Shown here piece after piece: positions 37,579-45,794 of a DNA stretch of 64,000 bases. Every line of letters starts with the position of its first letter. Within the stretch, counting starts at the first letter, position 1. A program made the translations under genes and the position numbers. Below the pieces are notes generated by a model. It made no database searches. It saw only the letters and a program-made list of their open reading frames with translations, and was not told where the DNA came from. Source of the DNA: Methanothrix thermoacetophila PT (lineage in GTDB: Archaea > Halobacteriota > Methanosarcinia > Methanotrichales > Methanotrichaceae). The DNA lies in assembly GCF_000014945.1 (NCBI RefSeq), contig NC_008553.1:558001-622000 (forward strand), in the 5' to 3' direction.

Positions 37579-38388
37579 ATGAGTCTGAATAAAGGAGATA
37601 TTATAAAGCTAGAATATACGGGGATCGTGGACGGCAGTGTGTTCACATCCACCAGTGCCGATGTCGCAAAGGAGAACGGCATATACGACGAGAATGTAAC
37701 CTACGGCCCCAGGATCGTGATACTGGGAGCAGGCCAGATAGTTCCCGGGCTCGAGGAGGAGCTCATTGGAAAGGAGCCTGGGCAATCAGGATCTGTTGAG
37801 CTGCCGCCTGAGAAGGCATACGGCGTTCGTGATCCGGAGAAGATCGAAACCGTGATGCTCAACAGATTCAAGGATGAGAAGCCGTATCCGGGGATGCGCG
37901 TCTCTGTCGATGGTAAAATAGGGACCGTTACGAGGATTGTAGGGAGAAAGGCAACGATCGACTTCAACCACCCATTCGCAGATAAGACCGTGCGATTCGA
38001 TTACAAGATACTGGAGCGCATAGAGGATAGAGAGGAGAAGCTCAGAGCGATGATCAAGATCTTCAGCGACATCGAGCTCGAATCCAGGATAACAGACGAC
38101 GTGGCTGAGATAACAGTCCCGTGGGAGATCTCCTACTTCAAGGACTGGCTCATGATAAGGCGCTGGCTTGCAGATATGGCCCTGCGGACGCTGGGGCTGA
38201 AGGAGGTCAGGTTCGTTGAGAGGCACACGCCAGAGGACAGGCTCCGTGCTGAGCTGATATCGCCTCCCGAGAAGCATCCGGAGGGGAGTGAGAGCACAGA
38301 TTCGGACGATACTGAGAAAACAGCGCAGAAGAGCGGAGGGGAGGGTTCAGGCGAGGGCTCTGGAGGCGAGAGCCAGCCCGGAGCATAG
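37579..38388 (+). CDS. FKBP-type peptidyl-prolyl cis-trans isomerase (long archaeal form)
   Basis: It speeds proline isomerisation and acts as a folding helper. The protein (about 269 residues) has the FKBP core with IF insertion (LNKGDIIKLEYTG, GAGQIVPGLEEELIG, VELPPEKAYGVRDP, IDFNHPFADKTVRFDYKI), an archaeal C-terminal domain (residues about 150-230) and a low-complexity Glu/Ser/Gly tail. Starts at 37567 and 37579 are both possible. The thiolase gene follows after 23 bp. Confidence 0.9.
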   Translation: MSLNKGDIIKLEYTGIVDGSVFTSTSADVAKENGIYDENVTYGPRIVILGAGQIVPGLEEELIGKEPGQSGSVELPPEKAYGVRDPEKIETVMLNRFKDEKPYPGMRVSVDGKIGTVTRIVGRKATIDFNHPFADKTVRFDYKILERIEDREEKLRAMIKIFSDIELESRITDDVAEITVPWEISYFKDWLMIRRWLADMALRTLGLKEVRFVERHTPEDRLRAELISPPEKHPEGSESTDSDDTEKTAQKSGGEGSGEGSGGESQPGA

Positions 38389-38411
38389 AAGTCTATCCTG
38401 CCTGAAGAAGT

Positions 38412-39392
38412 ATGGTTCCATGCAGCAGGTGCGGCAGGCCCTCGGTGATACACCAGCGCTACTCAGGCCTCAACCTGTGCGCTGAGCACTTCGAGGAGGA
38501 TGTGCAGAGAAAGATCCGCGAGACGCTCCGCACCTACCGGATATTCTCCAGAGGAGGACGGGTGGCTGTCGCCCTCAGCGGTGGGAAGGATAGCTCTGTT
38601 CTCCTCTACACGCTCAAGCGGATATTTTCTCACCGCAGGGATATCGAGCTCATCGCCTTGATGGTCGATGAGGGCATAAGCGGATACAGAGAGGATACGC
38701 TGCAAAATGCCGCTGCGCTCGCGGATCGGCTCGATGTACCGCACATCACCCTCAGCTTCAGAGAGGAGTTCGGCATAACAATTGATGAGATTGCGGAAAG
38801 GGATCTCCACCAGGCTCCATGCACTTACTGCGGCGTCATGAGAAAGCACCTGCTGAACAAGAGAGCCAGAGAGCTCAACGCGATCGCGCTTGCCACAGGC
38901 CACAACCTCGACGACGAGGCCCAGACGATCCTTCTGAACTACCTGAGGGGTGATGTCGACAGGCTCTTCAGACTCCTACCGAAGCGCCCAAAGGAGGGGC
39001 TGGTATACAGGATAAAACCGCTCCGGAGGATTCCGGAGCGCGAGGTCGCGATATACGCAATGATTCATGGGATATTTCCTCGCGGTCACGGCTCCTGTCC
39101 GAATGTGCCCAGGGCAATGCGTCTCGAGGTCAAGAACATCTTAAATGAGATAGAGGCGAGACATCCAGGCACAAAGTACTCGATCCTGAGGGGATTCGAC
39201 AAGATACGCGAACTTGCGCCGGATATTCATGTGGATCTGCACAGATGCGAGAGGTGCGGCGAGCCTGCTGGGGGCAGTGTGTGCAAGACATGCCAGCTGC
39301 TTGAGGGATTCAGAGCAAAGCCTTTAAGTCATAAAAGCAAGAACTCATGCCCCGATGTTCGCCTCGGTAGCTCAGCTGGTCAGAGCGAGTGA
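38412..39392 (+). CDS. Ncs6/TtuA-type tRNA 2-thiolation ATPase
   Basis: A PP-loop enzyme that activates tRNA uridine for sulfur insertion. The 326-residue protein has an N-terminal zinc finger (CSRCGRPSV ... LCAEH), the ATP motif SGGKDSS, the Fe-S/catalytic CTYCGVMR with a second cysteine at GSCPN, the ATGHNLDDEAQT segment, and a C-terminal zinc finger (CERCGEPAGGSVCKTC). Its last ~11 codons read into the adjacent tRNA-Thr gene. Sulfur could come through the ThiF-like E1 at 6637-7377 and a SAMP-type carrier not in the window. Confidence 0.9.
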   Translation: MVPCSRCGRPSVIHQRYSGLNLCAEHFEEDVQRKIRETLRTYRIFSRGGRVAVALSGGKDSSVLLYTLKRIFSHRRDIELIALMVDEGISGYREDTLQNAAALADRLDVPHITLSFREEFGITIDEIAERDLHQAPCTYCGVMRKHLLNKRARELNAIALATGHNLDDEAQTILLNYLRGDVDRLFRLLPKRPKEGLVYRIKPLRRIPEREVAIYAMIHGIFPRGHGSCPNVPRAMRLEVKNILNEIEARHPGTKYSILRGFDKIRELAPDIHVDLHRCERCGEPAGGSVCKTCQLLEGFRAKPLSHKSKNSCPDVRLGSSAGQSE

Positions 39393-39434
39393 CTTGTAAT
39401 CACTAGGTCGCGTGTTCGAATCACGCCCGGGGCT
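39361..39434 (+). tRNA. tRNA-Thr (anticodon TGT)
   Basis: The cloverleaf reads clearly: acceptor GCCTCGG/CCGGGGC with one G-T pair, D-stem GCTC/GAGC, anticodon stem AGTGA/TCACT with loop CTTGTAA, T-arm GCGTG-TTCGAAT-CACGC, discriminator T. CCA is not encoded. It overlaps the 3' end of the thiolase gene by 32 bp, and its TATA-like TTTAAGTCATAAAAG (about 39323-39337) lies within that gene. Confidence 0.95.
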
Positions 39435-39451
39435 TCTCTGTGGGGGTTATC

Positions 39452-39829
39452 ATGCAGAGATTGATGATGCTGGTGATTGTGGCATCTCTTGTGCTCTCAC
39501 CTGCCCTCTCAATACCGAAGGTCGTGGAGAAGGACATCTCTAAGAGCGAACTCGAGGAGCTTGAGGAGCTCTTCTCTGGCAGTCAGGTGGGGCAAAATGC
39601 GACAGAGGCAGCACCTAGCGCGGAGATTCCAGAGTATTCGGACTATGTTTCCACAGACGAGACCTCAATAAACATGATCTACAGCCCGCCATACATCAGC
39701 GATCTTGTTAACAACACGCTGTTCTCGGAGCTCTCGATGTTAATGAACGTGAGCATCTCGCCTCCCTATATTTCGCTCAACATGAGTGTGCCCAGAACAG
39801 CTTACAAAATACGCCACGTGATAAGCTGA
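39452..39829 (+). CDS. Small secreted protein
   Basis: A 125-residue protein with a signal peptide (MQRLMMLVIVASLVLSPALS), an acidic Glu-rich segment and a repeated IYSPPYISDL / SISPPYISLN motif. No known family. It follows tRNA-Thr by 17 bp. Confidence 0.65.
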   Translation: MQRLMMLVIVASLVLSPALSIPKVVEKDISKSELEELEELFSGSQVGQNATEAAPSAEIPEYSDYVSTDETSINMIYSPPYISDLVNNTLFSELSMLMNVSISPPYISLNMSVPRTAYKIRHVIS

Positions 39830-40030
39830 GGCGCTGCTGGCCATCCACCTCAGAAGTACCGGCTGTGGCCAATGCGGTGGTGGCGAATGAACGTCTCATG
39901 AGGATGTCTCATGACTGCAGGCTGCTGCAGAAGCAAGAGCGGTTGCATTTCCAAGATGGTCTTCCAGCGATGCCTGCTGATGGAAGCAGCCGCGATGCGC
40001 CCGTGGAGATCGGGAAGGCGCGGTCTGCCC

Positions 40031-40150
40031 TCAGCCGCGTCTCCTTCTTCTCTTGATGTCGAGGCGTGCTTTGCATCTCGGACATGCCTTCGGCTTGCTT
40101 ACCCTCGCCACCCACTGGTATCCACATTTAGTGCACTTCATCTGTTTCAT
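40031..40150 (-). CDS. 39-residue zinc-ribbon protein
   Basis: A short gene starting MKQMKCTKCGYQWVARVSKP and ending with a basic tail (DIKRRRRRG). The two CxxC knuckles (CTKC, CPRC) with a Trp between them are the pattern of small archaeal zinc ribbons, probably nucleic-acid-associated given the Lys/Arg-rich tail. AT-rich sequence upstream (40160-40290) can serve as a promoter. Confidence 0.75.
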   Translation of the reverse strand: MKQMKCTKCGYQWVARVSKPKACPRCKARLDIKRRRRRG

Positions 40151-40293
40151 ATGTACATGGTTGTAATAAGAGTATTAATAACTTTCCATTGATGATAATA
40201 TTTTGGTGCCATAACCCCACAACCACAGTTTTTGACTTTTGTTTCACATACTGCATGAAATGGAAGATTACATGATATTAATATAAATAAATA

Positions 40294-41481
40294 TTATCTA
40301 TTATCCGCCAATGTGGATACATGTGCCCTGGGCAGAATGATAACCTCTATCTCGATGCCGAACTCCTCCGCATAGGATCTGATCCTGCGCTCTGCATGCT
40401 CCACCATGCCGCCGGATGTTATGATCAGAGAGCTCTTGCCTGCTATCGCCTTGAGAACGCACTTGTCCACGACTCCATAAGAGAAATCAAGCTCCAGAAG
40501 CTCCTCGCTGGCGATCATCTTCGCCTTTGTCCCCATCGCGCCGATGTATCTCACGGCGCCAGAGGATAGGATATCGCGAATTCTTGAGGGCGGCGTGGCA
40601 GATATATCGCATATGTATATCCTGCCAGGCTTTCTCCCCGATCTCCCAGCAGCGGATTCTATAAGGTGCATCAGATCCACAATGTTTCTGGGCATCTCGT
40701 CCACCGGCACCAGGATCCCCCTCCCGAGCATCTCCCTGTAGATCTCCAGTACCGCGGGAAGCTTCAGGCGCGCCTTTCTGACCACATCTGGATCAGCAAA
40801 AACCCTCTCAGGCGTGCCGGTGCGCACGACATTCCCACCATCCATGAGCACGACCTCATCAGCCCAGCGGTACGCAAGCTCCACGTCATGGGTGGAGATA
40901 ACCACTGTCTTCCCGTAGAGGTTGAGCTCATCGAGCATCTCCATGATCTCCTCAGATGTCGCTGGATCAAGGTTGCTTGTAGGCTCATCCAGAACCAGAA
41001 CCTCGGGCTCCATCACCAGGATCCCTGCTATAGCAACCCTCTTCTTCTCCCCGCCGCTGAGGTGATGCGGAGGGCGGTTCCGGTGCTCATCCAGACCCAC
41101 ATAGCTCAGTGCATATCCGACATATCTCTCGATCTTCTCCCTAGGATACCCCAGGTTCAGGGGGCCGAACGCGATATCCTGCTCAACCGTTGGGGCGAAG
41201 AGCTGATCATCTGAGTTCTGAAAGACCACGCCAACACTCTTCCTGATATCCCTGAGAGAGCGAGAATCATACCGCATCGGCTCGCCCTTGAACAGGACTG
41301 TTCCGGATGATGGCCTCAGGGTACCGTTAAGCATCAGGAGCAGCGTGGATTTCCCAGCGCCGTTGGGTCCAACGAGAGCGACCTTGCTGCCGCTCTCTAT
41401 GGAGAGCGTCACGTTCCTGAGAGCTGCATGCCCATCGCCGTAGATGTAGCACACATCCCTGAGCCCAAGTATCTCGCTCAC
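40294..41481 (-). CDS. cbiO: ECF cobalt/nickel transporter ATPase with C-terminal extension
   Basis: ATPase of a CbiMNQO-type energy-coupling-factor importer. Residues 1-235 are the ABC domain: GPNGAGKST, a Q-loop in FQNSDDQLFAP, signature LSGGEKKRVAIA, VLDEPTSNLDP. The remaining ~130 residues (from about 265, including RIYICDISATPPSRIRD and IITSGGMVEHAERRI) are a separate alpha/beta domain beyond the normal 275-residue length. It overlaps cbiQ by 4 bp. The metal is likely Co (for corrinoids) or Ni (for F430, CODH). Confidence 0.9.
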   Translation of the reverse strand: MSEILGLRDVCYIYGDGHAALRNVTLSIESGSKVALVGPNGAGKSTLLLMLNGTLRPSSGTVLFKGEPMRYDSRSLRDIRKSVGVVFQNSDDQLFAPTVEQDIAFGPLNLGYPREKIERYVGYALSYVGLDEHRNRPPHHLSGGEKKRVAIAGILVMEPEVLVLDEPTSNLDPATSEEIMEMLDELNLYGKTVVISTHDVELAYRWADEVVLMDGGNVVRTGTPERVFADPDVVRKARLKLPAVLEIYREMLGRGILVPVDEMPRNIVDLMHLIESAAGRSGRKPGRIYICDISATPPSRIRDILSSGAVRYIGAMGTKAKMIASEELLELDFSYGVVDKCVLKAIAGKSSLIITSGGMVEHAERRIRSYAEEFGIEIEVIILPRAHVSTLADNR

Positions 41482-42242
41482 GCTAATCCACTCCTGATCA
41501 CTGCGAGCAGGAACGCCGTGATCGAGAGAATGTAAATAGCAGACACCACAAGATGGGCTGGCCTCACAGAATGGTCATCTCCCACAGGCATCCTTCCACT
41601 GTAACACCTCGAATCCATGGCCACCATCAGCCTCTCCCCCCTCTCCCAGGCCCTTATGAAGAGAACGCTGGCGAGCATCGCGAATGAGCTGATAGAGCCT
41701 CTGATGCTCGTGTAGCCCATCCTCATCTCCTGAGCGCTGTGCACCAACATCGCCTCCTCAAGAAGAACGAAGATATAGCGGTATATGAGCATAGACAGCT
41801 CCACAAGCGTCTCCGGCAATCCCATGGATCTCAGAATGGAGAAGATCTCAGTCATAGGGGTTGTGAGAGCGATGAAGAAGAGAGAGGATGTGCCACCGAT
41901 CGTTCTCGATACCAGAAGCATGCCGAGCCACAACCCCTCCCGGCTGAGGCTTAGCGCGCCGAGGCTCATAATCTCCTCCCCAGGGCTCAGGAGCGCGACT
42001 ACCGACGCGCTCAGGAGCGCAAAGGAGAGGGGTATTGCAATGATCCCGATGTACAGCCTCCAGGGGATCCTGGCCAGGAGGATCACAGCAGCGCTCAGGC
42101 ATGCAGAGACTGCTAGGGGCACAGCAGGCGTCGGGGATGCGATGCATGCCATTATGGAGAATGCGCCTATCGCGAGCTTGAGCTTCGGGCTTACATCTCT
42201 CAGCCCGTTATCATGCGCATGATCGTCCAGGAGCCTGTGCAT
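41478..42242 (-). CDS. cbiQ: ECF cobalt/nickel transporter permease CbiQ
   Basis: The transmembrane coupling subunit (T component), 254 residues with five or six membrane segments. The coupling-helix region (EMRMGYTSIRG and AWERGERLMVAMDSRCYSG) matches CbiQ proteins that contact the ATPase. It is translationally coupled to cbiO and lies 3 bp from cbiN. Confidence 0.92.
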   Translation of the reverse strand: MHRLLDDHAHDNGLRDVSPKLKLAIGAFSIMACIASPTPAVPLAVSACLSAAVILLARIPWRLYIGIIAIPLSFALLSASVVALLSPGEEIMSLGALSLSREGLWLGMLLVSRTIGGTSSLFFIALTTPMTEIFSILRSMGLPETLVELSMLIYRYIFVLLEEAMLVHSAQEMRMGYTSIRGSISSFAMLASVLFIRAWERGERLMVAMDSRCYSGRMPVGDDHSVRPAHLVVSAIYILSITAFLLAVIRSGLA

Positions 42243-42245
42243 ACC

Positions 42246-42530
42246 CTAGTTTCCTTCTCCAGCTTTCCTTCTGTAATACCCCAGGAAGTACCCTATGATC
42301 AAACCGCCAATGGCAGCCTGGAGGCTGAAGAAGAGGCTCTCGATCTCGCTACTTGGCGGCTCCCAGAGGGGCTGGAGCCAGGGTGTGTAGCTACCGCCCG
42401 TTATCTCCTCTATAACACCCTCAGCCTTCGCGTCCGCGCCCTCCCATTCGTGAAGGCCGCTCTGGCTTGTCCAGAGAAACGCCACGAAGAATACCAGAAT
42501 CGATGCCAGTGCTATGACCTCTCCCTTCAT
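42246..42530 (-). CDS. cbiN: Cobalt/nickel transporter small subunit CbiN
   Basis: A 94-residue protein with two membrane helices (VIALASILVFFVAFLW and AAIGGLIIGYFLGYY) separated by an extracytoplasmic loop with GLHEWEGADAKAE, the CbiN pattern. It overlaps cbiM by 4 bp and is needed with CbiM for substrate capture. Confidence 0.88.
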   Translation of the reverse strand: MKGEVIALASILVFFVAFLWTSQSGLHEWEGADAKAEGVIEEITGGSYTPWLQPLWEPPSSEIESLFFSLQAAIGGLIIGYFLGYYRRKAGEGN

Positions 42531-43216
42531 GTCGCACCCCCCTGCAGCCTCAAGAGATCGGGTTTTGAGATAACATTGAGTCTTATCAGAACATCACTCC
42601 TCGCCTGGAGTATGTATTTGAACATGAGAGCCGAGATCACACCCTCTATACCAGCCAGCGGCACCTGCGTTATCGCGAAAACCGCGGCAAACGCCTTCAG
42701 TGAGAGAAGAACTCCCCCATCAGCAGCTGGAAACGCAAGCGCGAGCTGCAGTGATGTCACGAGGTATGTCGCGAGATCCGCCAGTGCTGCTGCCAGGAAG
42801 ACAGCGAAGTACAGGTTGAACCTCTGCGTCGCTCTGTAGATCAGATACCCCACCACAGGCCCGGCAATCCCCATGGAGAAGACGTTCGCCCCGAGCGTGC
42901 TCAGACCTCCATGCGCCAGAAAAAGCGCCTGGTACAGGAGAACGATTGTGGAGAGGACGGACGTTATCCAAGGTCCAAACAGTATGGCGCCTATGCCTGT
43001 GCCTGTGGGATGCGAGCAGCTCCCTGTGACAGAGGGGAGCTTCAGGGACGAGAGCACAAATATAAAGGCGCCCGCTACCGCCAGAAGCGGCAGGGTCTCG
43101 CGCTGCTCACGCGCCATTCTGCTTATCCTGCTCACTCCATATGCCACGAAAGGAAGCGATGCCGCAAACCATATCTCCCACCAGGGATGCGGGAGAAACC
43201 CCTCCATGATGTGCAT
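42527..43216 (-). CDS. cbiM: Cobalt/nickel transporter substrate-binding membrane protein CbiM
   Basis: The S component, 229 residues starting MHIMEGFLPHPWW; the N-terminal Met-His segment forms the metal site in CbiM/NikM. Later segments include GSCSHPTGTGIGAILFGP. The start is fixed by MHIMEG and by a TTTATATATC box (about 43236-43245) centred some 25 nt upstream, indicating a leaderless transcript. It is first in cbiMNQO. Confidence 0.93.
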   Translation of the reverse strand: MHIMEGFLPHPWWEIWFAASLPFVAYGVSRISRMAREQRETLPLLAVAGAFIFVLSSLKLPSVTGSCSHPTGTGIGAILFGPWITSVLSTIVLLYQALFLAHGGLSTLGANVFSMGIAGPVVGYLIYRATQRFNLYFAVFLAAALADLATYLVTSLQLALAFPAADGGVLLSLKAFAAVFAITQVPLAGIEGVISALMFKYILQARSDVLIRLNVISKPDLLRLQGGAT

Positions 43217-43235
43217 GCGCCCAGATCCGTGGGTC

Positions 43236-43245
43236 AGATATATAA
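43236..43245 (-). promoter_or_regulatory. TATA box of cbiMNQO
   Basis: TTTATATATC on the minus strand, centred about 25 nt before the cbiM ATG. Confidence 0.6.
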
Positions 43246-43555
43246 AGATTACTTGAGTATTTATCAAAAAAGTTTAACTCATCCGACGACCCCGGCGTTG
43301 CGATGCAATCGCTGCTTTGGAGATTTCGTAACAAAATTGATATAAGTTGTATGAGTTCTGAATACTGATAAGCAGAATTTATCCGAATAAGCGAGAAATA
43401 ATTGTGACAAACAAGAGCTGTAAGGCACATACTTTTGACTCCCGTCGATTATTTGGATAGGTCTGGCAAGCAGAGCAAAAGGTTCTTATACTTGTACGTC
43501 AGACACATGGATGCGCAAAAACTCTGTGGAGTTTTTCGCTTAGGATGGATGAAAG

Positions 43556-43780
43556 TTGTTTAGACGTGATGAAGGATTTTCACATGGTGCTGCACCTTCT
43601 GCCCCTGTGGCGGTTGGCACCGAGTACAACGTGAAGATAGAGGATATAGCCCGTGAAGGGGACGGTATTGCAAGGGTTGAGGGCTTCGTTATCTTTGTCC
43701 CGGATACAAAGGTCGGGGATCAGGTAAGGATTCAGGTCGACCGTGTGATGCGCCGCTTCGCGATCGGCCATCTGGTCTGA
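43556..43780 (+). CDS. TRAM domain protein
   Basis: A 74-residue protein consisting of a short N-terminus (MFRRDEGFS) and a TRAM beta-barrel (EYNVKIEDIAREGDGIARVE, FVIFVPDTKVGD, RIQVDRVMRRFAIGHLV). Small TRAM proteins in methanogens bind RNA and act as RNA chaperones. The start is a TTG at 43556; the nearest ATG in the vicinity is out of frame. AGGATGG at 43542-43548 can act as SD. Confidence 0.88.
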   Translation: MFRRDEGFSHGAAPSAPVAVGTEYNVKIEDIAREGDGIARVEGFVIFVPDTKVGDQVRIQVDRVMRRFAIGHLV

Positions 43781-44181
43781 AGACCATTAGCTTTTGCACA
43801 AGGTGTTTGCTGGTTCTGCGAACCACGCAACCTTTGTTTTTTGGTTACGCATTCGGATCATTGATATGAAAGCTTGTGATCTCGCATAATTCCAGATCTA
43901 TCATGTCGATGAATGCCGATTCCTGAGATCCAGTTCAATGATAGAGTGTACACCCTGTTTTTGAGCTGGCTCATCTCCGCGAATTATTCGGAGATCCAGA
44001 TTGAGCAGAGTTTTTCAGAATTGTTGGACTTTTTCATCAGGCGAATAGGCCTTACAGAAAAATAGCCGCTCTGCAATTTGAAAGAGCCTGGTTCATATCC
44101 AGTGCCACTTTCGTGCAAACCAGTACATCACCTGCCTATTTGGATTTTCCAGTTTGGCTGTCTGGACTATGACCGCGTATG
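43781..44181. other. Gene-free stretch
   Basis: Nothing recognisable apart from a weak inverted repeat around 43990-44030 (CGCGAATTATTCGGAG). Confidence 0.35.
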
Positions 44182-44853
44182 TCAACCGCGAGGGGCCAGA
44201 TGATGCCAACCTCGTCTCATTTCATCCGGAACCATCTCGAGGATTATGCTGTAGCTGCCCCTCGCGCTTCCCGCATTGATCCTCATGCTCCCCTTGCCGA
44301 GCTGTAGATCATCGTCGATCGTGAGACTGATGTTGCCAACAACCTCACCACCATCTGCTTCATCCCCAACTCTCGCATCTCTGAACCTGATTCTGGCCAG
44401 CTCCGCATCTATAGTTGTTATATTTTCAGATCGCATAAGAGCGATTCCCCTCAGCTGGTATACATCCTGCGCTAACCTGAGGACACCTCTGTACGTGATG
44501 TTGCCCCTGTTTATTTCTGCCTGTATCTCCTCAAGGCTCATGTTCGATGAGAGCAGCTCCCTCACTTTTGCCGGGTCCACCTCCCTCATGCCCTCGATCC
44601 ATATGCTCAGCACTGAGGACGCATTTTCGCGGAGGGCAATCCCGCGATAATGAAGCATCGGGATCACACAGCCCTCCTGCATGCACACCCCATGCCGCAC
44701 CGTTTCCGGACCCTGCGGTGGTTCCGGTGGAGGCATATCCGGAGGCACATCCGGACTCAAATGCATCAAATGCACACCTGTGAAGGGGATGCCAGAGGAT
44801 GAACTTATAACAACAAATCCCACGATCAGGGCTACTGCTATTTTATGCATCAA
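44182..44853 (-). CDS. Secreted hypothetical protein
   Basis: A 223-residue exported protein: signal peptide (IAVALIVGFVVISSSSGIP), a Pro-rich linker (SPDVPPDMPPPEPPQGPET), then a domain with a Leu/Glu helical motif (LLSSNMSLEEIQAEINRGNI) and a C-terminal beta-rich segment. The MSLEEIQAEI motif resembles the NMTLAEIREL repeats of the neighbouring gene, so the two may be distant relatives. Function unknown. Confidence 0.68.
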   Translation of the reverse strand: MMHKIAVALIVGFVVISSSSGIPFTGVHLMHLSPDVPPDMPPPEPPQGPETVRHGVCMQEGCVIPMLHYRGIALRENASSVLSIWIEGMREVDPAKVRELLSSNMSLEEIQAEINRGNITYRGVLRLAQDVYQLRGIALMRSENITTIDAELARIRFRDARVGDEADGGEVVGNISLTIDDDLQLGKGSMRINAGSARGSYSIILEMVPDEMRRGWHHLAPRG

Positions 44854-45003
44854 TCACACCACGCCCAGATGCTCTGGCTGATATGCACAATCTACTGCAG
44901 GTGCCTGGATAAATATGCACTGGAAGATGCAGGACATAAAGGTTACCAGGAGTGCTGGCCTCATTAAGGCCAGCAGATCCTGCAAGGGAACCCCATATCA
45001 TAG

Positions 45004-45690
45004 TCATCTATGCATCTTTCCGTAACCAGGTCCCCCCATCGGACCCTGGGCTCCGCCCATGGGCCAGTAGGGACATTCCGTATAGCCCTTCCCTCTCATC
45101 TCCGCGAGCGTCGTGTTCTCCATCTCTGCAAGCCTCTTCTCTTTAAGCTCTCTTATCTCCGCGAGCGTCATGTTCTCCAGCTCAGCTCTCTTGCTCTCTC
45201 TGAGCTCTCTTATCTCCGCAAGCGTCATGTTCTCGAGATCCTCTTGTGTGATGTCATCCATCAGAAGCCACATGCCGCCCAGTCCCTTCATACAGATATC
45301 AGCATCACAGGGCCCCACCCCTCTGAGACCCTGGGCTCCGCCCATGGGCCAGTAGGGACATTCCGTATAGCCCTTCCCTCTCATCTCCGCGAGCGTCGTG
45401 TTCTCCATCTCTGCAAGCCTCTTCTCTTTAAGCGCTCTTATCTCCGCGAGCGTCATGTTCTCCAGCTCAGCTCTCTTGCTCTCTCTGAGCTCTCTTATCT
45501 CCGCAAGCGTCATGTTCTCGAGATCCTCTTGTGTGATGTCATCCATCAGAAGCCACACGCCGCCCGGCCTCATCTCAGGACCCCATCCACGATCATCGAA
45601 CCTGCCACGCACGCCATCATGCATGGACATCGCTGGCACAGCAAGAAGTGCTGTAAGCACCAGCACACCCATAATCTTCAATCTTGACAC
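45004..45690 (-). CDS. Secreted protein with two near-identical 95-residue repeats
   Basis: A 228-residue protein with a signal peptide (IMGVLVLTALLAVPAMSM). It contains two nearly identical copies of a module: WLLMDDITQEDLENMTLAEI, then further (N)MTLAEIREL/(N)TTLAEMRG 16-residue helical sub-repeats, ending in GYTECPYWPMGGAQG. The DNA duplication has a 285-bp period and few differences, so it is recent or homogenised. Function unknown; an envelope-associated metal-binding or stress role is only a guess. Its promoter carries the GAACGTAC motif discussed below. Confidence 0.75.
   Translation of the reverse strand: MSRLKIMGVLVLTALLAVPAMSMHDGVRGRFDDRGWGPEMRPGGVWLLMDDITQEDLENMTLAEIRELRESKRAELENMTLAEIRALKEKRLAEMENTTLAEMRGKGYTECPYWPMGGAQGLRGVGPCDADICMKGLGGMWLLMDDITQEDLENMTLAEIRELRESKRAELENMTLAEIRELKEKRLAEMENTTLAEMRGKGYTECPYWPMGGAQGPMGGPGYGKMHR
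45042..45560. repeat. 285-bp tandem duplication inside the secreted protein gene
   Basis: Segment 45042-45275 recurs at 45327-45560 with only a few substitutions, starting from GACCCTGGGCTCCGCCCATG. It maintains frame (95 codons). Confidence 0.9.
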
Positions 45691-45733
45691 GTCATCACCT
45701 CGTCCTCTTGGACATGATCAGCTCTGGCCGAAC

Positions 45734-45764
45734 GATATAAAAGAGGCATGCAGAACGAACGTAC
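45734..45764 (-). promoter_or_regulatory. Promoter with GAACGTAC motif
   Basis: The TATA box CTTTTATATC (minus strand, 45734-45743) is preceded by CGAACGTAC (45756-45764, plus-strand reading) inside an inverted repeat GCATG/CATGC (45746-45768). The motif lies where an archaeal activator would bind, just upstream of TATA. The same motif occurs twice before the ABC operon at 49983-50002. Confidence 0.45.
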
Positions 45765-45794
45765 ATGCAGAGGACTAATTTATGGTAAAACCGT

